23,834 nucleotides of DNA from positions 1 to 23,834 of the forward strand of contig CACWJV010000003.1 in the NCBI GenBank assembly GCA_902761265.1, in the 5' to 3' direction. This document shows positions 1 to 6,225 of this stretch, one piece after another. This DNA comes from Oscillospiraceae bacterium (lineage in GTDB: Bacteria; Bacillota; Clostridia; Oscillospirales; Acutalibacteraceae). Within the stretch, counting starts at the first letter, position 1. Each line of letters opens with the position of its first letter. The notes under the pieces were generated by a model that was not told the origin of the DNA, made no database searches, and saw nothing but the letters and a program-made list of their open reading frames with translations. Both the position numbers and the translations under genes were made by a program.

Positions 1-172
1 CGCGTGCAACTACGAGCCGATCTGCGAAAACATCTACCGCTACGCGCCGTTCAAGGCGGACGCGTCGCTGCTGCTTTGCACCCACGGCACCAACGAGCGC
101 ATCCCGGTGTCCTGCATGGGCGAAGGGCTGCTGTTCTTCAAAAACTTCGTGCGCGACGCAAGCGCGGAATAA
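1..172 (+). CDS. 3' end of an unrecognised protein (partial)
   Basis: Reading frame 2 is open from the left edge to a TAA at 170-172 and gives the last 56 residues of a protein whose start lies outside the window. The frame uses the G+C-rich codons of the rest of the window. The visible part contains three cysteines and an aromatic stretch (ENIYRYAPFKAD, then CTHGTNERIPV, then GEGLLFFKNFVRDA). I recognise no family. The next gene's ribosome site follows after about 28 bases, with no clear terminator between, so the two could be cotranscribed. The longer frame-1 ORF over the same bases is an overlap shadow. Confidence 0.6.
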   Translation, partial: ACNYEPICENIYRYAPFKADASLLLCTHGTNERIPVSCMGEGLLFFKNFVRDASAE

Positions 173-214
173 GCAAAACTACTTTTTCTGATTCTTTGAT
201 AAGGAGTGTTATTC

Positions 215-1549
215 ATGAAAAATTGGACTCGCATAATTCTTACAGTGTGTATTGTTTTATTGACTTTTGTCTGGTCAGTGAGTGTCAGCGATGTTTTTCC
301 GACGGTACCGACAACGGTTGTCGCTCAAGCGGCTGATGTTTCCCTGAACACTTATTCCAAGCGTTTGATTAAGGGACAAAGCTTCGCTTTGAAAGTCAAG
401 GGCACTAAGAAAAAAGTGACCTGGAAAAGTGCTAACAAAAAAATTGCGACAGTTGATGCAAATGGTGTTGTGACCGCTAAGAAGAAAGGCGAAACGACCA
501 TCACCGCAAAGGTGGGCGGTTATACGTATACTTGCTACGTATATGTTGAAACTCCGAAGATTTCTAAGACAGCGTTGACAATCATTAAAGGTGAGAGTGC
601 AAGTTTGTCTATGAAGGGAACTTATCAGAAAGTTAAATGGTCGAGTTCCAATAAGAAGACTGTAACTGTCAGCGAGTATGGTTATGTGACGGCGGTAAAA
701 AAGGGAACAGCAACAATTACAGCAAAGGTTGGTGGCGTAAAGTATACCTGTAAAGTGACTGTGGAGGTTCCGACTCTTTCCAAGACATCTTTGACACTCA
801 TTGAAGGAAATACCTTTACGTTGAAGTTGAACGGAAATACCCAAAAGGTGAAATGGTCTAGCTCAAACGCGAATGTCGCAACAGTTTCCAATAAAGGTCT
901 TATAACGGCAAAAAGTGAAGGCTACGCATCAATTTATGCTACTGTTGGCTATAAAACCTACAGATGCTCTTTGACCGTGAATAAACCGCCTGTGAATATG
1001 AATCAAGTACATGCGACATATCATGACATAAGAAACGGCGTTGTTGCTGTCATCCGCAATGATTTCAATGAGTGTCTGCGCGTCACTGTGACAGTTTTGT
1101 ATTACGACGGCGGCAAGATGATTGATACAAGACAGGATACTTGCTACGCTGTCGGTACCGGAAAGACAGTTGCTATAAAGGTCTCTGGCCCGTACAGTAG
1201 TTCTTATGACCGGTTGGATTATGACTCCTTTGAAGTCAAACTGACTGCGGAGCGTTCGTCTTACAAGAATCAGGAACTCGGCAATCAAAATATCAATTTG
1301 AAAACAGATAACACCGGAGACAAACTGATTATTACGGCCACCAATACCGGTAATACAGACTATTCCTATGTGCAGCTTGCGGTGCTGTTTTTCGATGCAA
1401 ATGGTAATTGTATCGATTATGACTATCGTTATGCAGATTGTGAAAAAGCAGGTTCCACAGATTATATCAATGTGAATTACCCGCATGACAGTGATTATAA
1501 AACGATCATTCCTGATTCGTATCAGGTTTATCTGAATTACGCGTATTAA
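215..1549 (+). CDS. Secreted protein with three bacterial Ig-like (BIG2) domains and a duplicated FxLYD-like C-terminal domain
   Basis: The start is the ATG at 215, eight bases after AAGGAG (201-206); an in-frame GTG at 206 overlaps that site. The 444-residue product begins with a signal peptide (about residues 1-39, ending near VVAQA). Three Ig-like repeats of about 72 residues follow (about 40-112, 113-184, 185-256). Each has the BIG2 pattern: a KGxxFxL-type opening, the core W.SxN..IATV, then G.VTAKKKG.ATITAKVGG. The region after about 262 holds two similar halves, each with a V.V.VLYYD or V.LAVLFFD strand and a closing YDSFEVKL or PDSYQVYL, like tandem FxLYD domains. The function is probably extracellular binding or cell-surface structure. 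I see no LPXTG anchor or membrane anchor. The gene is visibly richer in A+T, with more AAA, TAT and GCT codons than its neighbours, which suggests a different history. The domain call is firm; the role is unknown. Confidence 0.85.
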   Translation: MKNWTRIILTVCIVLLTFVWSVSVSDVFPTVPTTVVAQAADVSLNTYSKRLIKGQSFALKVKGTKKKVTWKSANKKIATVDANGVVTAKKKGETTITAKVGGYTYTCYVYVETPKISKTALTIIKGESASLSMKGTYQKVKWSSSNKKTVTVSEYGYVTAVKKGTATITAKVGGVKYTCKVTVEVPTLSKTSLTLIEGNTFTLKLNGNTQKVKWSSSNANVATVSNKGLITAKSEGYASIYATVGYKTYRCSLTVNKPPVNMNQVHATYHDIRNGVVAVIRNDFNECLRVTVTVLYYDGGKMIDTRQDTCYAVGTGKTVAIKVSGPYSSSYDRLDYDSFEVKLTAERSSYKNQELGNQNINLKTDNTGDKLIITATNTGNTDYSYVQLAVLFFDANGNCIDYDYRYADCEKAGSTDYINVNYPHDSDYKTIIPDSYQVYLNYAY

Positions 1550-1559
1550 ACAAACTGGG

Positions 1560-1594
1560 AAGCTCACCTAACTGGTGGGCTTTTGTCTTTTTTT
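1560..1594 (+). terminator. Intrinsic terminator after the Ig-like protein gene
   Basis: AGCTCACC (1561-1568) pairs with GGTGGGC plus T (1574-1581), with one G-T wobble and a five-base loop. The run TTTTGTCTTTTTTT follows at 1581-1594. It lies 11 bases after the stop codon and separates the Ig-like gene from the division operon. Confidence 0.8.
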
Positions 1595-1671
1595 GAATGC
1601 TTTTTCTTCCTTCCCGCAGCACATTTTTCTGCTTTCCCAATCCTTCCATTAATAAATGTAAATTTCATCTG

Positions 1672-1695
1672 AAAGGGCTTGACAAGCCCTTTTTT
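1672..1695 (+). terminator. Terminator-like hairpin overlapping the mraZ promoter
   Basis: AAAGGGCTT (1672-1680) and AAGCCCTTT (1684-1692) form a perfect nine-base-pair stem with loop GAC, and six T run from 1690 to 1695. This is the form of an intrinsic terminator for transcripts coming from upstream. The stem and loop also contain the -35 box of the next promoter. Confidence 0.6.
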
Positions 1696-1707
1696 GTTGT
1701 ATATAAT
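1679..1707 (+). promoter_or_regulatory. Consensus sigma-A promoter for the mraZ-ftsQ operon
   Basis: TTGACA (1679-1684), a 17-base spacer and TATAAT (1702-1707) match the housekeeping consensus exactly. Transcription should start near 1714, about 88 bases before the mraZ GTG. This is the only clear promoter seen before the ten genes that end with ftsQ. Confidence 0.85.
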
Positions 1708-1736
1708 AGTTTGCGTGGTGAATGAGAACACCGAAA

Positions 1737-1751
1737 TGGGGAATTGTGGGG
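1737..1751 (+). promoter_or_regulatory. Probable MraZ operator (two TGGGG boxes)
   Basis: TGGGG at 1737-1741 and TGGGG at 1747-1751 are separated by five bases, so they repeat every ten bases, about one helical turn. MraZ proteins studied in Escherichia coli and Mollicutes bind direct TGGG-type repeats with this period upstream of their own gene. A looser TGGTG lies at 1716-1720, and the box expected near 1727 is missing. The site lies downstream of the promoter, so a road-block or repression mode is inferred. Confidence 0.65.
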
Positions 1752-1801
1752 CAAAATTCCGACAATTTTCTCAAGAGTAAAAATGAAAGGAGATGCACGG
1801 C

Positions 1802-2287
1802 GTGAGCACGTTTATCGGCAGCTTTGAACACAACCTCGACGCGAAAAACCGTCTGTTTGTGCCCGCGAAATTTCGCGACGCGCTGACCAGCACGTTTATC
1901 ATCAAACTGCTGCCGTCGCAGTACCCGTGCATCCAGTGCTTTTCCAAAGACGAGTACGACGCCTACGCCGCGTCGGTGCTCGCCGGTTTTACCGATCCCG
2001 TGCGTCAGCGCAAAAAGCAGTTTGAGCTGTATGCCGGCGCGGCGGAGGTCACCGTGGACGCCCAGGGCCGTATCATGATCCCGACCGCAAGCACCCAGCG
2101 CGCCAAAATCGAAAAGGCCGCGCTCGTCGTCGGTATGGGCGACCATGTGGAAATCTGGGATCCCGCCACGTTCAACGCCTATTACGACGCTGTCAGCGCC
2201 GAAAGCATCGCCTATGAGCAGGCGAGCGAATCCGAAGAGAGCGTGTCGCTCGAACGCAAGGCGAACGGCGACTATCTGCCGGGGTAA
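1802..2287 (+). CDS. mraZ: Transcriptional regulator MraZ
   Basis: MraZ is a ring-forming DNA-binding protein of the AbrB/SpoVT fold that heads dcw clusters and regulates them. The 161-residue product carries both family repeats: NLDAKNRLFVPAKFRD near residues 12-27 and VDAQGRIMIPTASTQRA near 82-98, followed by the usual VEIWDPATFNAYYDA. The start is the GTG at 1802, nine bases after AAAGGAG (1786-1792); the in-frame ATG at 1793 directly abuts that site and is not credible. The last 25 or so residues are Glu/Ser-rich. rsmH starts five bases after the stop. The TGGGG boxes just upstream fit autoregulation. Confidence 0.95.
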   Translation: MSTFIGSFEHNLDAKNRLFVPAKFRDALTSTFIIKLLPSQYPCIQCFSKDEYDAYAASVLAGFTDPVRQRKKQFELYAGAAEVTVDAQGRIMIPTASTQRAKIEKAALVVGMGDHVEIWDPATFNAYYDAVSAESIAYEQASESEESVSLERKANGDYLPG

Positions 2288-2292
2288 CGGAT

Positions 2293-3231
2293 ATGGAGTT
2301 TCAGCATATCAGCGTGCTGCTGCACGAAGCGGTCGACGCGCTCAGCGTCAACCCCGCCGGCGCCTATGTCGATTGCACCGCGGGCGGCGGCGGCCACAGT
2401 GCCGAAATCCTTAGCCGGCTCGGCCCGGACGGACGGCTTGTTTTGCTCGATCAGGATCCCGACGCGATTGCGACGCTGCATGAACGCTTTGGCGCCGATC
2501 CGCGCGTGACGATTGTCCAAACGAATTTTTCCGCTATCCGCACCGCGTTGAATCAGCAGGGGATCGACCGCGCCGACGGCATCCTCGCCGACCTCGGCGT
2601 CAGCTCCCATCAGCTCGACACAGCCTCGCGCGGCTTTTCGTTCCACGCGGACGCGCCGCTGGATATGCGCATGTCGCAGTCCGGCACGTCGGCGGCGGAT
2701 CTGGTCAACACCTGCTCGCAGGAGGAACTCGCCCGGATCCTTTGGCAGTACGGCGAAGAAAAATGTGCAAAATCCATTGCACGCAACATCGTCCTTGCCC
2801 GGGCGGACAAGCCCATTGAAACCACAACGGAGCTGGCCGAACTGGTCAAAGCTTCGATTCCCGCCAAAATGCGCCGCACCGGCGGCCATCCCGCAAGACG
2901 CACTTTTCAGGCGCTGCGCATCGCGGTCAACGGCGAATTGGATCACCTGAAAACGGCACTCGACGAGATGTTCGATTGCCTTTCAGTCGGCGGGCGGCTG
3001 GCTGTGATCACATTCCACTCGCTGGAAGACAGAATGGTCAAGCAAAAGTTTGCGTCCTTGTGCAAAGGATGCATCTGCCCGCCGGACTTTCCGGTCTGTG
3101 TTTGCGGCAAAACGCCGAGGGGCGCGCTGCCGCAAAAAGCGGTTGAGCCCTCCGAAACGGAGCTCGAACGCAACCCGCGTGCCCGCTCGGCGCGGCTGCG
3201 CGTTGTTGAAAAACTGAAAGACGAAGACTGA
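2293..3231 (+). CDS. rsmH: 16S rRNA (cytosine(1402)-N(4))-methyltransferase RsmH
   Basis: RsmH (formerly MraW) methylates N4 of C1402 in the 16S rRNA decoding centre using S-adenosylmethionine. The 312-residue product begins HISVLLHEAVDAL. It has the SAM-binding loop YVDCTAGGGGHSAEIL (about 25-40) and the acidic DQDPDAI at about 53-59. ILADLGVSSHQLD, RGFSFHADAPLDMRM, RRTFQALRIAVN and VITFHSLEDRMVKQKF follow. Near the end is a cluster of five cysteines, CKGCICPPDFPVCVCGK (257-273). Clostridial members share a similar cluster, which may bind metal. The start ATG at 2293 follows mraZ closely with only a weak ribosome site, so coupled translation is likely. The order mraZ-rsmH is the standard head of the dcw cluster. 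Confidence 0.97.
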   Translation: MEFQHISVLLHEAVDALSVNPAGAYVDCTAGGGGHSAEILSRLGPDGRLVLLDQDPDAIATLHERFGADPRVTIVQTNFSAIRTALNQQGIDRADGILADLGVSSHQLDTASRGFSFHADAPLDMRMSQSGTSAADLVNTCSQEELARILWQYGEEKCAKSIARNIVLARADKPIETTTELAELVKASIPAKMRRTGGHPARRTFQALRIAVNGELDHLKTALDEMFDCLSVGGRLAVITFHSLEDRMVKQKFASLCKGCICPPDFPVCVCGKTPRGALPQKAVEPSETELERNPRARSARLRVVEKLKDED

Positions 3232-3242
3232 CGGCAGTCTTC
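3223..3242 (+). other. Hairpin across the rsmH stop codon
   Basis: GAAGACTG (3223-3230), loop ACGG, CAGTCTTC (3235-3242) form a perfect eight-base-pair stem that includes the TGA stop (3229-3231). No T run follows, so it is not a classic terminator. It ends 24 bases before the next start codon and could affect translation coupling or mRNA processing. Confidence 0.5.
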
Positions 3243-3265
3243 AAATTGTGGGGAGAGAAAGAGAC

Positions 3266-3733
3266 ATGGCAGCACAATTTGCGTATCAACTGAATAACAA
3301 TACCGCGCCCGAACTCTATCCGGTTCCGTCGCGCCGGCCGCAGCGCACACCGCGCCCGACCGTTGTGCCGCAGCCGAAGCGTCCACGCCGTTCGCCTGCC
3401 GAACGCCGCGCAATGGAACGCAGGGCGAATGTGAAGGTTGCGAAACTCTTTGTTGTTATGGCGCTGGCGATCGCGCTGCTCGGCGCGTTTTGCAACTCCT
3501 TCGTTGCGCGTACCAACAGTCGCCAGGAGTTGGAAAATATGAAAAAAGTGCTGGCCGACTACTCCGACGCCAACGTCGTGCTGTCCCATCAGCTTTCCAA
3601 GCTGATCAGCGCTGACAATATCGACAAGATCGCCACCCAGCGGCTCGGTCTCGTCAAAGTTGCGAGCGGCAACGAAAGCTATCTCGATCTCAACGAAGAC
3701 AATCAGGTCATCCTTTCCCAAAGCAAGAACTGA
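3266..3733 (+). CDS. ftsL: FtsL/DivIC-like bitopic septum protein
   Basis: The start is the ATG at 3266, nine bases after GGGGAGA (3250-3256). The product has 155 residues. About 56 basic, Pro-rich cytoplasmic residues come first, then one membrane span (about 57-79, VKVAKLFVVMALAIALLGAF). A heptad-like stretch (about 82-112) leads to IDKIATQRLGLVKV (about 118-131), the motif shared by FtsL and DivIC proteins. These are scaffold subunits that with FtsQ/DivIB activate the FtsW-PBP pair at the septum. Position between rsmH and the PBP is the standard ftsL slot, which supports FtsL over DivIC. Sequence conservation in this family is low, so the exact subunit name is an inference from location. 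The acidic tail after residue 133 (SGNESYLDLNEDNQ) is not a known motif. Confidence 0.82.
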   Translation: MAAQFAYQLNNNTAPELYPVPSRRPQRTPRPTVVPQPKRPRRSPAERRAMERRANVKVAKLFVVMALAIALLGAFCNSFVARTNSRQELENMKKVLADYSDANVVLSHQLSKLISADNIDKIATQRLGLVKVASGNESYLDLNEDNQVILSQSKN

Positions 3734-3786
3734 TAATTCCGAAGAAAGCCTCATATATATCATACAGCCAAACATGATTCAAACAG

Positions 3787-3826
3787 GGCGGACGCTTTGT
3801 TCCCGGACGGAATAAAGCGCTCCGCC
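3787..3826 (+). other. Long hairpin in the ftsL-PBP intergenic region
   Basis: GGCGGA, CGCTTT, G and TTCC (3787-3803) pair with GGAA, T, AAAGCG and TCCGCC (3809-3826). Only C3820 is bulged and one pair is G-T; the loop is CGGAC. About 17 pairs form, ending 36 bases before the PBP start. No T run follows, so it is not an intrinsic terminator. It occupies most of the unusually long (129-base) gap inside an otherwise compact operon. It could control PBP translation or mark an RNase processing site; this is inference. Confidence 0.5.
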
Positions 3827-3862
3827 GAGTTGCCTATTCAAAGCGAGAAACGGAGGAAGCGT

Positions 3863-6187
3863 ATGGCGGCCTTTCCCAAAAATAAAGTGCGCGGCAAGAG
3901 TACCTTGTCGTTTAAGATCCGGGTACGGCAGATCACAGGATTGGTTCTTGTGCTTCTGCTGCTGCTCGGGTTTGTGCGTGTTGGCTATATTATCGCGGTT
4001 CACGGCGACGAATACCGCTCCAAAGCCGAAGCCAACCAGCTTTACGATACCGTGCTGCGCCCGATCCGCGGCACGATCTACGACTGCAACATGAACGCTA
4101 TGGTGACAAGCGCTTCAGCGTATATCCTGTGCGCATCGCCGAAAGCGATCTACAACTATTTCAACACCCGCGTCGAGGATCGCGACGCAGTGATGGCGCA
4201 GTTTACCAAAGACGTCGGCACCGAGATTGCAAAGGCGGTCGGCATGAAGCGCAAGGAAGTTGTCAAGATGCTGCGCGACTACGAAAAATCCTATGTACGC
4301 ATCAAGAAAAAGGTCGACGCCAACCAGCGGCTGACGCTCGACAAGTACTTCGCAGAGGCCTATGAATACGGCAAGAACGCCAAAAACAAAACGCTGACCG
4401 TTCGCCCGAAGGCGTTTTTCACCTATGAATCCGATTCCCTGCGGCTGTATCCCGAAAACGGCTTTTGCTCGACAGTGATCGGTGTGACCGACGCCGACGG
4501 CAACGGTATCACGGGTGTGGAAAAATACTATAACGAAACGCTCGCCGGCAAAGCCGGACGTATTGTGACGGCACGCAACGCCAACGGCCAGTCGCTCGAT
4601 TCGAGCTATGAGACGATCTTCAACGCCCAGCCCGGCAACGGGATCCGGTTCACGATCGACCAGAATATTCAGCACTATCTTGAAAACGCGCTGACCACCG
4701 CGCTGGACACCACCAAGGCCAAGGGCGTCTACGGCATTGTGATGGACGTACACACCGGCGCCGTCAAAGCGATGAGCGACAAGCCCGATTTTGACCTCAA
4801 CAACCCGCGCGAACTGCTGGATCCGAGCGCCGTCAAGGAGCTTGAAGAATACAAGGGCACCGACAAGTACAACGAAAAGCTGTCGGAAAAGCTGTTTGAC
4901 CAATGGAACTCCTTTTGCGTTACCAGCACCTATGAGCCGGGCTCCACGTTCAAAATCTTCACCGCCGCCGCGGCGCTGGAGGAGGGGAAGGTGGATCTCA
5001 ACACAACCTACACCTGCTCGGGCGCCTATCAGGTTGCGTCGGACACCGTGATCCACTGCGCCAACACCGCCGGCCACGGCACGCAGACGTTGACGCAGGG
5101 CTTGATGAATTCGTGCAACCCGTTCTTTATCAGCATCGGCCAGAAACTCGGCAAAGAAACGTTTAACAAATATTTCGAAGCGTTCGGCTTCACCGAGCGC
5201 ACCGGCATCGACCTAACGGGCGAAGCTTATCCCGTGTACCACGCGTTTGACAAAATGACGACGGTCGACCTCGCGTCCACGTCGTTCGGCCAGTCGTTCC
5301 GCGTCAGCCCGATCCAGATGATCACCGCCGGCTGCGCAATCGCCAACGGCGGCAAGCTGATGACGCCGTATATCGTGGACAGCGTTCTCGATGAGAACGG
5401 CAACGTGATCAAAAAGACCGAGCCGACCGTCAAACGCCAGGTGATCTCCGAAGGCACCGCCGCAACGGTGCGCCAGATGATGGAGGCCGTGGTCGAGGGC
5501 GGTACCGGTAAAAACGCCTATATCGAAGGCTACCGCGTGGCCGGCAAAACGGCAACGAGTGAAAAGCTCGACGCCGCCGGCGGCGCCGACCAACTGCTTT
5601 ATATCGCTTCGTTCCTTTGCTTTGCGCCGGCCAACGACCCGCAGGTCGCGGTGCTCGTCGGCGTGGACGAACCGCCCGGAAACTACCGCGGCGGCGGCGT
5701 GCTTGCCGCGCCGATTGCAAAAGAAGTGATGGAAGCGACGCTCAAATATATGAACGTGGAACCGCAGTACACCGCGGAAGAGCTGAAAAAAGTCAGCCGC
5801 ACCACACCGTCGCTGATCGGCGAAACGACAGCCGACGCCCGCGCCAAAGCGCAGGCGGCACAGCTCACGCTGCGCATCATCGGCGACGGCGACAAGATCG
5901 TCTCCCAGGTGCCGACCGCCGGTCAGAGCATCTCCGAAAACGGCGTGATCGTTGCCTATACCGCAAACGCCAAAACGCAAAAGGTCGAAGTGCCGTCCTT
6001 CATCGGTATGACGGCGTCTTCCGTCAAACAGGAGGCGGCGGCCGTCGGACTCAATATCACCTTCTCCGGCCCGTCGTCCGCGTCCGGCGCAACGGCGGTC
6101 AAACAAAGCATCCCCGCCGGCACCGAGATCCAGGCCGGCACCACTGTGACCGTCCAGTTCCAGGCGACGGCCAATATGAACGACTGA
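3863..6187 (+). CDS. ftsI: Class B penicillin-binding protein with two PASTA domains (FtsI/PbpB/SpoVD family)
   Basis: This is the septal peptidoglycan transpeptidase, partner of FtsW. The start is the ATG at 3863, six bases after GGAGG (3852-3856), giving 774 residues. There is a basic cytoplasmic tip, one membrane span (about 26-47), and the PBP dimerisation region beginning near PIRGTIYD. The transpeptidase domain has S361-T-F-K364 (in EPGSTFK) and S417-C-N419. The third motif reads K562-T-A-T (in AGKTATSEK), with Ala where most family members have Gly. Two PASTA domains follow (about 645-703 and 705-772), as in Bacillus PBP2B and SpoVD. These bind muropeptide or lipid II-like ligands in some proteins, although not in all. 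Whether this enzyme serves vegetative division or spore cortex cannot be read from sequence alone; its place in the dcw operon favours division. murE follows after 38 bases. Confidence 0.93.
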   Translation: MAAFPKNKVRGKSTLSFKIRVRQITGLVLVLLLLLGFVRVGYIIAVHGDEYRSKAEANQLYDTVLRPIRGTIYDCNMNAMVTSASAYILCASPKAIYNYFNTRVEDRDAVMAQFTKDVGTEIAKAVGMKRKEVVKMLRDYEKSYVRIKKKVDANQRLTLDKYFAEAYEYGKNAKNKTLTVRPKAFFTYESDSLRLYPENGFCSTVIGVTDADGNGITGVEKYYNETLAGKAGRIVTARNANGQSLDSSYETIFNAQPGNGIRFTIDQNIQHYLENALTTALDTTKAKGVYGIVMDVHTGAVKAMSDKPDFDLNNPRELLDPSAVKELEEYKGTDKYNEKLSEKLFDQWNSFCVTSTYEPGSTFKIFTAAAALEEGKVDLNTTYTCSGAYQVASDTVIHCANTAGHGTQTLTQGLMNSCNPFFISIGQKLGKETFNKYFEAFGFTERTGIDLTGEAYPVYHAFDKMTTVDLASTSFGQSFRVSPIQMITAGCAIANGGKLMTPYIVDSVLDENGNVIKKTEPTVKRQVISEGTAATVRQMMEAVVEGGTGKNAYIEGYRVAGKTATSEKLDAAGGADQLLYIASFLCFAPANDPQVAVLVGVDEPPGNYRGGGVLAAPIAKEVMEATLKYMNVEPQYTAEELKKVSRTTPSLIGETTADARAKAQAAQLTLRIIGDGDKIVSQVPTAGQSISENGVIVAYTANAKTQKVEVPSFIGMTASSVKQEAAAVGLNITFSGPSSASGATAVKQSIPAGTEIQAGTTVTVQFQATANMND

Positions 6188-6225
6188 TTCCATTTGTATA
6201 GACTAAGATGTGTTTGGAGGACACA

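Noticed and set aside
4..336. Frame-1 ORF overlapping the left-edge gene and the start of the Ig-like gene
   Set aside because: Frame 2 shows normal codon use up to 172, and the Ig-like frame has a ribosome site and signal peptide. The frame-1 product is Arg/His-rich and crosses both.
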